Notes under the pieces: generated by a model
Databases searched by the model: none
What the model was told of the DNA's origin: nothing
What the model saw: only the letters and a program-made list of their open reading frames with translations
NCBI GenBank assembly: GCA_017550335.1
Contig: JAFZPM010000014.1
Span: forward strand, 248,001 to 312,000
Length of the DNA stretch: 64,000 nucleotides
Direction: 5' to 3'
From: Paludibacteraceae bacterium
GTDB taxonomy: Bacteria > Bacteroidota > Bacteroidia > Bacteroidales > Paludibacteraceae
In this document: positions 41,894-49,642 of the stretch, piece after piece
Layout: each line of letters opens with the position of its first letter
Numbering within the stretch: the first letter of the stretch is position 1
Made by a program: the position numbers and the translations under genes

Positions 41894-42664
41894 TCACTTC
41901 AATATAGAATAATATTCTTTAAACGATTTGCGATTGGTTATTATTAACGACGTGATGGGTATGATCCAACTTAAACAAACACACAATTCACCACAAGGTC
42001 CCACACATATAGGAATCAGGATTAATAGGGATAAAGAAGAGACATTTACAAGCAACCAACCATAATTAGGAATCCTCCTTATAATCAGTTCGATTCCTAA
42101 TATTAGGGTAATTGCACACAAACATTGCGTACATAATTGTTCTATAGTTTTCTTACTGAAAGAAAAAACATATTGTTGGTCACGATATGCTATAATACAT
42201 GCAACAATATATAGTAATGAAACTATCATAATGAGTATTAAAGAAATCTTTTCAAAATATTTCCCCTGCACCTCTTTCCTTTCACACTTATATTCTGCTC
42301 GGTATCTCTCTATCTCTTGCAATGAATAATAAGACAAGAAAGAGGAAGTATTGATAAAGAGGATGATTAATAAAGTAATTATTAGATATACTTTATCAAA
42401 TATTGAATTATTAACATAAGCGGGAGCACTGAACAATATAGCAAGAGAGAGGTTGTTGATCATAAACCAACCACGCAACGACTTATTTTTTTGAATCTGA
42501 TATATTCCAACACCAAATATCAACGGAACAAAAATAAAACTTGCCAAAAATGCTGGTGCTTCTAAGAACCAAATGATATCTAATAGTATGAAAATAGCCA
42601 TCAAAGTATAAAAGATGAATGGTATATATTTACCAATTTTTGGCTCTTTTATAATCCTCTTCAT
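41894..42664 (-). CDS. Hypothetical polytopic membrane protein (about 8 segments)
   Basis: A 256-residue protein that is mostly hydrophobic, in two halves of about four spans separated by a charged loop (ERYRAEYKCERKEVQGKYF). No family is recognised. ATG 42664 is chosen; TTG two codons upstream is possible. Its start overlaps the end of the frame-shifted fragment upstream by about 35 nt, which suggests translational coupling as in toxin-immunity pairs. Confidence 0.6.
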   Translation of the reverse strand: MKRIIKEPKIGKYIPFIFYTLMAIFILLDIIWFLEAPAFLASFIFVPLIFGVGIYQIQKNKSLRGWFMINNLSLAILFSAPAYVNNSIFDKVYLIITLLIILFINTSSFLSYYSLQEIERYRAEYKCERKEVQGKYFEKISLILIMIVSLLYIVACIIAYRDQQYVFSFSKKTIEQLCTQCLCAITLILGIELIIRRIPNYGWLLVNVSSLSLLILIPICVGPCGELCVCLSWIIPITSLIITNRKSFKEYYSILK

Positions 42665-42969
42665 TGTCAAATGTTTTATACGTCATATTATCATTCTTAT
42701 CATAACTAACTATCATATAATATTTTTTTTCATCATATAAATCCTCGCCATTTTCATTTTTTTTCAGGCACAAAAGAATCAATTCCCCAAGAATCTGTTT
42801 CCCAATGTTCCTTCCTTATTTTTTGTGTATAAGAAAAAGAAAAATTTTTATTTTCTTTATCATGACCCAATTCCTTAAAATCGATAATTTGTTCCACATA
42901 TGCATTTTTAGAATATAGATTACAATTACCTTTAATTCTGGAACTATATTTATTTCTTAGAGGAAACAT
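42630..42969 (-). pseudogene. Frame-shifted orphan fragment, possible toxin tip
   Basis: From ATG 42969 the frame reads SYTQKIRKEHWETDSWGID and stops at 42754 just behind a run of eight A (42757-42764 on this strand). One nt shifted, it continues as NGEDLYDEKKYYMIVSYD to a stop at 42630, overlapping the membrane-protein gene. The two halves look like one ~110-residue tail broken at the homopolymer. The fragment is joined to Rpn tail 4 within the codons for WDFSDVL. The family is unknown. Confidence 0.5.
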
Positions 42970-43064
42970 TTTATAAGGACATCGCTGAAGTCCCAGAAGA
43001 CCTTGAGGCTCTCCTCGTACTCCGCACGGTCCATATTGGGCGACGCTGTTCCAGGCATGCACAT
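42957..43064 (-). CDS. Rpn-type nuclease C-terminal tail, copy 4 (shortest)
   Basis: A 35-residue frame with the shared start and MDRAEYEESLKVFWDFS, then a junction to foreign sequence and a stop. No repeats remain. The first ~80 bp are nearly identical to the other copies. Confidence 0.6.
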   Translation of the reverse strand: MCMPGTASPNMDRAEYEESLKVFWDFSDVLIKCFL

Positions 43065-43090
43065 GTTTTTTTTTTTTTTAGTCAACCGAA

Positions 43091-43098
43091 CAAAGATA
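43091..43098 (-). promoter_or_regulatory. Promoter of Rpn tail 4
   Basis: TATCTTTG on the minus strand, 26 nt before the ATG. The start of the island on this strand. Confidence 0.6.
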
Positions 43099-43170
43099 TA
43101 ACTTTTTCGTGAACCAAACAATTGTCTTATTCCCAACGCACATACCACGCAGACAGACCGCAACCCCAAC

Positions 43171-43197
43171 AAAAAAAGGGCAGGTATTAGCCTGCCC
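43171..43197 (-). terminator. Terminator of the DUF3472 gene
   Basis: GGGCAGG (43178-43184) pairs with CCTGCCC (43191-43197). Seven A on the left give a T run on the minus strand. Confidence 0.85.
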
Positions 43198-43223
43198 TCT
43201 ATTTTCGCATCAGATAACCTGAA

Positions 43224-44951
43224 TTATTTCACGATGAACTTCTGCGTGTAAGTTTTACCATTCACCTTCACGATAACCGTGCAGATCTCATTGAATGACA
43301 AACCGTTCACGTTGATGACATAAGCATTCAAGCCTTTTTGCAAAGAGATGACCTCCTTCTTAGCGGTCCAACCGTACATGGATACCAAAGAGACCTCAGC
43401 ATTCGCCTCAACGTTAGACTCGAAACCGATCAGAGTGCTGTACTGAGTAGAGTAAGCATACTTGATTCCCTCCGTCTTGTCAGCCACAGGATACTCGGCA
43501 TCGAAGATACCTCTAGCGGCAGAGAACTTAGAGACGCACTTCTTTTCGTCGATGGAAGCCTCCAAGAAATATTCGCCATCCAAAGGAAGACCGTAAGTGT
43601 TCAGATACAAAGAGTGGTTGTAAACACCGTGCATTCTCTGAGGACCGAAAGAACCTTGGTTCACCGCGATGTTACCTTCCTTGTCAACGATCTTCAGCTC
43701 AACGATTGAGTACTCCTTCTCAACAGGGACCTCGATGTTCACGCCAGTAGGTTGCAAAGTGAAGCCATTCAACATATCAAGGCAAGAGATCTCCTCAGGC
43801 TCAGACTCCTTGTCAGTGATCTTCTGGATGAAAGTAGTATCAACCTTATTGTCGAAGATATCGGTCAATGTAAGGGTGATCTCGTAAGTACCGTTCTTGG
43901 TGAAGAGGATTTCAGCCTCCCTAGCGTCAGCAGAGATAGCGGAATCGGCAAGAATCACCTCGTTGGTAGAGAGGTCCTTCACTGAGTACGCCCAAGAGAA
44001 TTGAGGGAGTCTGTTGATCAAGATACCCCAACTGATCATATCGTCCGCGTAAGCCACGCTAGAGATGGTCAATGGATCGAAGAGATAAGCCTTGATATTG
44101 CTTGCGGTAAAGAACTTAGCGGAAGAAGCGTCAAGGTTCACCGTATCAGCGCTGTTGGCGGAACCTCCCAAGGACAAAGTGAACGCACCCTTAGCGGCAT
44201 TGGCGGAGAAATTATTGTTTCCGTAAGTACCGAAAGCGTCAGCAGTCTTCTTAGAGCTCCAAGCACCGTCAAGCGTTCTTGTCACTGCAGGGCCCAGGAT
44301 CATGGAAGAAGATTTGCTTGGCACATTAACCTTCGCGAAATCGTCGATGAAAGAAGTTACCTTGTTCTCGAACACCAAAGACTTGGAAGGATAAACATAG
44401 GTCACAGCGTGCAACCAGAACTCGTTCGTATGGTCAAGATACCAGAAACCGAACTTAGAGTTGCCATCCTCGCCCCATACCCTGGAAACGATCGTATACC
44501 AGTAAGACTCCGCGTAATCGCAGTGGTATGAAGTGGAAAGACCTTCCATGTCACCGCTTGGGCTGAAAGAATATCTGAAAGAGTCGCAAGCCTCCTCGAA
44601 AGAGTAAGGGAGGTCAGCGTCCCACAATGTAACGCTACCGCTTCTAGTGATATAACCCTTGTCTTGTTGGAATCCACAATATCCACCCCTGATTTTCGTG
44701 GCGGACGCACTACCATCCAACTGATAGCAGTTCCAATCCAAAATACCGAAATAGGTTGAATCGGCAGATTTCTTAACATTGATCGTGTTCATGATCATGT
44801 CGGCATACTTTGTGGAGTCGACATTCAGGTAATCCAAAGTTACCGAAGAACCATTCCGCACAGTATCTTGCGCCAAAACAGCAGGGCAAGACAAAGCAGA
44901 CATCATGAACACAGCAACTGCGCACTTAGACTTTTGTAAAAAATTTCTCAT
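43224..44951 (-). CDS. Secreted DUF3472 protein with T9SS-like tail
   Basis: A 575-residue exported protein: signal peptide ending LAQ (~28), then a DUF3472 domain (about 75-215) with GYCGFQQD, VTLWDADLP, GLSTSYHCDYAESYWYTIV and FGFWYLDHTNEFWLHAVTY. Beta-rich parts with a PKD-like stretch (SWAYSVKDLSTNEVIL) follow, and the tail ends in VKVNGKTYTQKFIVK like a T9SS sorting domain. DUF3472 is common in secreted gut Bacteroidetes proteins and may bind or cleave glycans; the function is not known. The gene has a full promoter and terminator of its own and a fairly even codon pattern unlike the island beside it. Confidence 0.82.
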   Translation of the reverse strand: MRNFLQKSKCAVAVFMMSALSCPAVLAQDTVRNGSSVTLDYLNVDSTKYADMIMNTINVKKSADSTYFGILDWNCYQLDGSASATKIRGGYCGFQQDKGYITRSGSVTLWDADLPYSFEEACDSFRYSFSPSGDMEGLSTSYHCDYAESYWYTIVSRVWGEDGNSKFGFWYLDHTNEFWLHAVTYVYPSKSLVFENKVTSFIDDFAKVNVPSKSSSMILGPAVTRTLDGAWSSKKTADAFGTYGNNNFSANAAKGAFTLSLGGSANSADTVNLDASSAKFFTASNIKAYLFDPLTISSVAYADDMISWGILINRLPQFSWAYSVKDLSTNEVILADSAISADAREAEILFTKNGTYEITLTLTDIFDNKVDTTFIQKITDKESEPEEISCLDMLNGFTLQPTGVNIEVPVEKEYSIVELKIVDKEGNIAVNQGSFGPQRMHGVYNHSLYLNTYGLPLDGEYFLEASIDEKKCVSKFSAARGIFDAEYPVADKTEGIKYAYSTQYSTLIGFESNVEANAEVSLVSMYGWTAKKEVISLQKGLNAYVINVNGLSFNEICTVIVKVNGKTYTQKFIVK

Positions 44952-45073
44952 ACTACAACTGTAATTATATGGATTCTACAACAAAAAAGAAAGAACGGAA
45001 GGAATCCAATTCCCGTCATTTCATATGAACATAAATTAATTTTCTCGACAATCCATCCCTAAAAAATGCGGTA

Positions 45074-45105
45074 CAAAATTATCAGAATTATCAATACGAA
45101 ACAAA
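45074..45105 (-). promoter_or_regulatory. Promoter of the DUF3472 gene
   Basis: On the minus strand TTTG (45105-45102), 20 bp, TAATTTTG (45081-45074). The leader to the ATG is about 115 nt. Confidence 0.65.
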
Positions 45106-45233
45106 CAAATCACATACTAATCTAAATAAAAATACTTAATTGTATGTTTTTCAGCAGATAATAGTTGCGGAAATCAACAGGGAACCACCCGTCATCGTTC
45201 CATATAGGCCCCATATATACCCAATCCACACCC

Positions 45234-45857
45234 TCAATCGCGCATCTTTCCGCAGCGCATGGAATCAATCTCCACAATCCCGCAATGCAAAATATCGTCC
45301 ACCCTATAGTAACTGAAACCCTCGCGCAAAGAGTAGGCGGGCACCAACGAAGCATCGCGCGCCGCTTTGTTGATCGCAACGGCGACCAACTCCGTACAAT
45401 AGAGCGCGGAGTCGTTGGAGAGGTCGAAACGGGTATCAAAGGGCCTCTCCTGGAGCAAATAGTCAAGTGCGACGGAGTCTACCCCGCAACGAATCGAATC
45501 GACGGTAATACGGGCAAACAGATGGTCATGCGCCCCTCGCAGGTACTCCCGCAGGCTCTCCTTCCGCACCCCGCCGACGCCCGACAGCTCGTCCGCATCC
45601 GCATGGATCACGAAACAGGAGTCTCCTTCGCGATGGAAGACTCCTATGTGGGAGAAGCGTTCGGAGTCGCCCGAAAAACGCCGGAAAATGCCAGAGAAAT
45701 AGCTGTCACCCAATCGACACACCAAATCGCCGCTCCGCATGGAATCAGCCTCAACAAAAGGAAGTCCGTCCGATGGCGAACCACCAGACGGACTAGAACA
45801 TGCGGATGCGACGAGGCATCCCATTGCCAATAATGCGTTACGGAGAGAGGAAGGCAT
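45234..45857 (-). CDS. YiiX/YebB-like NlpC/P60-type lipoprotein
   Basis: A 207-residue lipoprotein (lipobox VASACSS). The YiiX-type permuted cysteine peptidase fold is seen as MRSGDLVCRLGD, RFSHIGVFH (His), and ALYCTELVAVAINKA (Cys with neighbouring Glu). Members cut or bind peptidoglycan or other peptides. ATG 45857 shares a base with the stop codon of the preceding gene (TGATG), so translation is coupled. It is the third gene of the apgM operon. Confidence 0.8.
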   Translation of the reverse strand: MPSSLRNALLAMGCLVASACSSPSGGSPSDGLPFVEADSMRSGDLVCRLGDSYFSGIFRRFSGDSERFSHIGVFHREGDSCFVIHADADELSGVGGVRKESLREYLRGAHDHLFARITVDSIRCGVDSVALDYLLQERPFDTRFDLSNDSALYCTELVAVAINKAARDASLVPAYSLREGFSYYRVDDILHCGIVEIDSMRCGKMRD

Positions 45858-46213
45858 CACTTCCCTCCGTTCATAGAGACTTTCCACTCTCCATCAATCT
45901 TGTTAAGCTTCATCACCTGCACACTGGTACTGTCGTCCTCCGTAAAGAAGACGTAAGCGAGGTTATCGACAACCGAATCGCGCAGGATATTCATTTTGTA
46001 GTTCGGGTTCTCGTTCAGGCCACCCAAAGCGGCAGACATATCCAGCATCTTGCCCGTGCTTTCCGTACAATATTTCTTCGCCTCCTCCACCTGTCCCGAA
46101 GCGACCGCCTGGGCGAACTTCTCAGCCACCACACTAGGCGAATCCGCGCAGGAAACGAGCAGCATGGACAACAGAGCCGACAACATCAAAATAACAAATT
46201 TCTTCATGATCAT
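45857..46213 (-). CDS. DUF4878-type lipoprotein
   Basis: A 118-residue lipoprotein (lipobox LLVSC). The small NTF2-like domain of the DUF4878 family is recognised from PSVVAEKFAQAVASGQVEEAKKY and VQVMKLNKIDGEWKVSM. A start at ATG 46213 or at the ATG two codons later is possible. It lies 6 nt behind apgM and overlaps the next gene by one base. Function unknown. Confidence 0.8.
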   Translation of the reverse strand: MIMKKFVILMLSALLSMLLVSCADSPSVVAEKFAQAVASGQVEEAKKYCTESTGKMLDMSAALGGLNENPNYKMNILRDSVVDNLAYVFFTEDDSTSVQVMKLNKIDGEWKVSMNGGK

Positions 46214-46219
46214 ATCGGT

Positions 46220-47428
46220 TTATTTGTTTAACAACGTCTTGATGAATTCATCGCCCTCCATCACGCCGTAGACACCCGCCTTCGCGGACTCCTCGTCATA
46301 GCGTTCCACAGCGTCCGGTTCGATGCCCGGATAGTAGATCAGGAACGGGATAGGAGCGGAGATATGCGTCTTCAGCCTACAAGGCGTCGGATGGTCCGGA
46401 AGGATAGCGATCGCCACCGGCTCGTCCCATTTGGAGACCTCCTCGTAGATCGGTTTCACCACACGGTTCTCCAGATACTCCACCGTCTTCAGCTTGAGCG
46501 CGACATCGCCCTCATGTCCGGCCTCGTCACTCGCCTCGATATGGAGGTAGACGAAATCATTTTCCCGCAACGCGTCGATCGTGGCCTGCGCCTTTCCTTC
46601 GTAGTTGGTGTCGTACAGACCAGTGGCGCCCTCCACCTCGATGGATTTCAGACCCGCATATACACCGATACCACGGATCAGGTCGACAGCGGAGATGACC
46701 GCCCCGTTTTTCAGTCCGTAGGTCTCCATCAGCGTCTTCATGCTAGGCTTATAGCCAGCCGACCAAGGCCAGATGCTATTGGCGGGATCCTTTCCTTCCG
46801 CCACACGTTTCACGTTGACCGGATGTTTCGGGAGGATCTCCATGGAGCGGAGAATCAAATCGTTCAGCAACTTGGCGGTAGGCTCCGCCTCCGGGCAATC
46901 CGCCTTCACCATGACATCCTTGAACGGGGTTCCCGGCACATCGTGCGGAGGGGTGCAGGAGACATGCTTGTCACCGCCCTTCACCTTCAGCAAGTGACGG
47001 TAGGAGACACCTGGGAAGAAGCGCACCTTATCGTCGCCCAACTCCTCGTTGAGGTAATTGATCAACTGATAGGCCTCCTCGTTGGAGATGTGGCCCGCCG
47101 AGTGGTTCTTTATCTTACCATCCTGCACACAGATGATGTTACAACGCATCGCCATCTCGCCCGGTTCGATGTCCACGCCCATGCTGGCGGCCTCCAAGGA
47201 ACCACGTCCCTCGAACACCTTCTTCACATCGTAGCCGAGCACCGTAAGATTAGCGATTTCGCTTCCCGGGTGGTATCCGGAAGGCACAGTGGACAAGAGG
47301 CCATTTCGTCCTTTTCTCGCCAACATGTCCATCGTAGGAATGTTCGCAGCCTGTAGAATCGTCTTATTCCCTAAAGAGGCGATCGGCTCGTCCGCCATAC
47401 CGTCTCCGAGTATGATCAAATATTTCAT
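46220..47428 (-). CDS. apgM: 2,3-bisphosphoglycerate-independent phosphoglycerate mutase, archaeal type
   Basis: A 402-residue aPGAM interconverting 3- and 2-phosphoglycerate in glycolysis. N-terminal metal site IILGDGMADEP, catalytic-Ser region STVPSGYHPGSEIANLTVLGYD, and C-terminal metal ligands in EASDEAGHEGD and AILPDHPTP. The open frame goes further upstream, but MKYLIILGDGMAD is the family N-terminus (ATG 47428). First gene of an operon with two lipoprotein genes. Confidence 0.95.
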   Translation of the reverse strand: MKYLIILGDGMADEPIASLGNKTILQAANIPTMDMLARKGRNGLLSTVPSGYHPGSEIANLTVLGYDVKKVFEGRGSLEAASMGVDIEPGEMAMRCNIICVQDGKIKNHSAGHISNEEAYQLINYLNEELGDDKVRFFPGVSYRHLLKVKGGDKHVSCTPPHDVPGTPFKDVMVKADCPEAEPTAKLLNDLILRSMEILPKHPVNVKRVAEGKDPANSIWPWSAGYKPSMKTLMETYGLKNGAVISAVDLIRGIGVYAGLKSIEVEGATGLYDTNYEGKAQATIDALRENDFVYLHIEASDEAGHEGDVALKLKTVEYLENRVVKPIYEEVSKWDEPVAIAILPDHPTPCRLKTHISAPIPFLIYYPGIEPDAVERYDEESAKAGVYGVMEGDEFIKTLLNK

Positions 47429-47585
47429 CTCAATCCATATTTTGGAGACAAATTTAAGAACAAAAAACGACAAAAAACAGACTCGAAGGGAAGAATTAAA
47501 GGGAGAGGAGAAGAAGAATCGGAAGATGAGGGTATTTTTCGACGCAAAATAACAAAAAAAAGCGACCAAGAAACCTTGATCGCTT

Positions 47586-47661
47586 TGGTGAGCCAGTTGG
47601 GGCTCGAACCCAAGACCCCATCCTTAAAAGGGATGTGCTCTACCAGCTGAGCTACTAGCTC
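47586..47661 (-). tRNA. tRNA-Lys (anticodon TTT)
   Basis: On the minus strand the acceptor GAGCTAG pairs with CTGGCTC (one G-T pair), the anticodon loop CTTTTAA gives TTT, the T-loop is TTCGAGC, and the 3' CCA is encoded. 76 nt. It lies between apgM and an M23 peptidase gene. Confidence 0.96.
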
Positions 47662-47693
47662 TCCCTCATTCGCCTTATTTCTCAAAGGCGGTG

Positions 47694-47724
47694 CAAAGAT
47701 ACCGCTTTTTTCTGTACTTGCAAA
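47694..47724 (-). promoter_or_regulatory. Promoter of tRNA-Lys
   Basis: On the minus strand TTTG (47724-47721), 19 bp, TATCTTTG (47701-47694): full consensus. Confidence 0.8.
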
Positions 47725-47806
47725 TATTTTCTCCGAAAAATCATCGGCCGCCATCATGGAAATATCGCTTAGCGGACAAGGCACTTACAAGTATTTACTA
47801 TTTAAT

Positions 47807-47825
47807 CATTTACGATTTACTGTTT
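47807..47825. repeat. Dispersed intergenic repeat, copy 1
   Basis: CATTTACGATTTACTGTTT occurs here and at 56972-56990 exactly, and with one change and a shorter match at 58891-58907. All copies lie between genes, with related TTTAC/CCATTT words around them. Confidence 0.6.
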
Positions 47826-47853
47826 TCTCCGATTTACCATTTCAGGGATGATC

Positions 47854-48750
47854 CTACGACACGCGCAGTCTGCGACCCACACGTAAAAGCGTCGTGCTCT
47901 TGATATGGTTCAACTTGCAAAGGCGTGCGACCGTCGTATGGTACTTTCTGGCGATTCTTCCCAGATTATCCCCTTGTCTCACCTTGTGGTAACGGGCAGG
48001 AGAGTGCAGGAAAGCGTAATAGTCGCTGAAAGTGGATTTACGTTCGATCAGGTAAGTGTCCGCCTTCGCATAGACGCTGTCCTCCTTCATTTCCAACAAC
48101 TTGCGCGGGTTGATAGGGTTGCCGAGGTAGCGGAACTCGAAATGCAGGTGCGGTCCTGTGGAGCGTCCCGTATTACCGCCAAGGGCGATCACATCACCCG
48201 CCTTCACCTTCTGACCCGGAGTGACCAACACTTTGGAGAGGTGTCCGTACAAGGTCTCCAACCCATTGTAGTGGCGGATCATGATGAAGTAGCCATACCC
48301 CTTCTTCTTCATACCCACACGCGTCAGGCGCACCATGCCGTCGAAAGCCGCGCGCACCGTGTCGCCCACCTTGAGGCGCATGTCCGTACCCGCATGGAAA
48401 CGTCCCCAGCGCTCACCACACTCGGAGGTGACCAAATTCACGTTCGGAGGATAGAAGCCACGGCAATCCACCAGGAAAGAGTCCGGCACGGAGTCGATCG
48501 GTATCTGATACGGGTTCACACGCGTACCGTCCCAGATGCCATGGTACATGGAATCGCACGGGATGGAATCATGGAACACGAACTTCTCACTGTTCCAATC
48601 CGAGTTGAGGGAATCGGACAGCAAATCCTCATCCGCTGTCTCATCCTCCACCATCAAAGAGTCTAATGTTAACGATGTTTCCTGCTCACCCTCTTGCGCC
48701 ACGGCAAGGAAAGGGATGTACATAAAGACCAATAAAAATAACCTCTTCAT
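47854..48750 (-). CDS. M23 metallopeptidase with C-terminal LysM domain
   Basis: A 298-residue exported protein. Signal peptide (MKRLFLLVFMYIPFLAVAQ), an acidic linker, a LytM/M23 peptidase domain (about 120-225) with zinc ligands in RFHAGTDMRL and GPHLHFEF, and a LysM domain (about 255-298) with HKVRQGDNLGRIARKY. It probably cuts or regulates peptidoglycan in the periplasm. ATG 48750 opens the signal peptide; the longer frame upstream is not supported. Confidence 0.93.
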   Translation of the reverse strand: MKRLFLLVFMYIPFLAVAQEGEQETSLTLDSLMVEDETADEDLLSDSLNSDWNSEKFVFHDSIPCDSMYHGIWDGTRVNPYQIPIDSVPDSFLVDCRGFYPPNVNLVTSECGERWGRFHAGTDMRLKVGDTVRAAFDGMVRLTRVGMKKKGYGYFIMIRHYNGLETLYGHLSKVLVTPGQKVKAGDVIALGGNTGRSTGPHLHFEFRYLGNPINPRKLLEMKEDSVYAKADTYLIERKSTFSDYYAFLHSPARYHKVRQGDNLGRIARKYHTTVARLCKLNHIKSTTLLRVGRRLRVS

Positions 48751-49101
48751 AAGACACGTTTCATTTTTGGCGGCCTCATTATAAGATAAACAACCGGACG
48801 CAAATTGACCATACATCCTTACCATTAAAGAGGGATTCCACACCTTATGACAAAACGGAATCCGTCTGACCGCCTTCGCGAAGATACAACGAATAATCCA
48901 ATAACCCGTCCTCTGACGGTATCAAGGGGGCATTTTTTGGTATATTTAAGCCAATTTTACTTTTTTTAATAAAAAGCGACACGTGAAAAAGGGGCTAAAC
49001 CAGGGCTCAAACAAACAAGGGAATGCCCGACGTGCGATCCAACACACACCGGACATTCCTCCTAAATCCCGAAAGCGGCGCTATGCAGCCACGTTCTTCT
49101 C
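48751..49101. other. Intergenic region upstream of the M23 gene
   Basis: 351 bp. Its left part must hold the M23 promoter, though no exact TAnnTTTG pair is seen. Its right part holds the terminator of the calycin-like lipoprotein gene. The AT-rich middle (48930-48980) shows no other feature. Confidence 0.6.
49020..49059 (-). terminator. Terminator of the TonB/lipoprotein operon
   Basis: GGAATGCCCG (49020-49029) pairs with CGGACATTCC (49050-49059) with one unpaired position. On the minus strand the stem is followed by CTTGTTTGTTTG. Confidence 0.6.
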
Positions 49102-49596
49102 TTATTTTTTCTCGACACCCACGTAACTAAGCGGGAATTCGCCCATGCTGCATTTGAACTGAAGGCTGTCACCCTTTATAGAACCCTGCAAAGACGACAA
49201 CGTGTACTTTGCGAAAGGAACACCCTTCAATATAGGGACGATATTCTCTCCTGAGAAAGAGACTTCACCCTCAGCATCTTTGGTATAAGCGATTCCCTCC
49301 ACCTTAACCGAATCAAGGGTAACAGGCATGTTCTCCGCGAATTTGGCGTTCAAGAGCACAATGGTCATTTTATCCGTGCCAAGGGCGCACAAGCACTCTG
49401 CAGTAGGGTTCGAATACGTCGGAGCATCCGGCATCGTCACATTCATCAAACCCACATATGAAGTGGCGTTGGCTAAAGCATTATTATTATTATTCTCCGT
49501 CTTCTGAGGTTGTTCCTCCTCGTCATCGCTACCGCAAGCGGCGAAACCCAACGATAACATTCCAATCACTGACAAGATAAAAAATCTCTTTTTCAT
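49102..49596 (-). CDS. Surface lipoprotein with calycin-like beta-barrel domain
   Basis: A 164-residue lipoprotein. Lipobox SLGFAAC is followed at once by GSDDEEE, the acidic signal for surface display in Bacteroidetes, and by an Asn run. The remainder is a beta-rich domain resembling the calycin-like family found next to TonB receptors. It lies 46 nt behind the receptor gene and probably forms a surface binding partner, perhaps for a haem- or vitamin-like ligand; the ligand is not known. Confidence 0.7.
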   Translation of the reverse strand: MKKRFFILSVIGMLSLGFAACGSDDEEEQPQKTENNNNNALANATSYVGLMNVTMPDAPTYSNPTAECLCALGTDKMTIVLLNAKFAENMPVTLDSVKVEGIAYTKDAEGEVSFSGENIVPILKGVPFAKYTLSSLQGSIKGDSLQFKCSMGEFPLSYVGVEKK

Positions 49597-49642
49597 TTTT
49601 CCAAACTATTAAATATTAAACAATTAAATTAAAACCAACCTA

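Noticed and set aside
34401..43172. Possibility that the island is a prophage or IS cluster
   Set aside because: No integrase, transposase of a known IS family, capsid or terminal inverted repeats were seen. Rpn proteins are sometimes named transposases, but only their tails are present.
45122..45233. Possible small gene between the DUF3472 and YiiX genes
   Set aside because: The open frame there is out of phase with both genes, lacks a ribosome site and continues as a shadow into the YiiX gene.
46364..47356. Long open frame of 330 codons on the plus strand
   Set aside because: It lies fully antisense to apgM and arises from its codon use; the translation is rich in Arg, His and Leu with no family resemblance.
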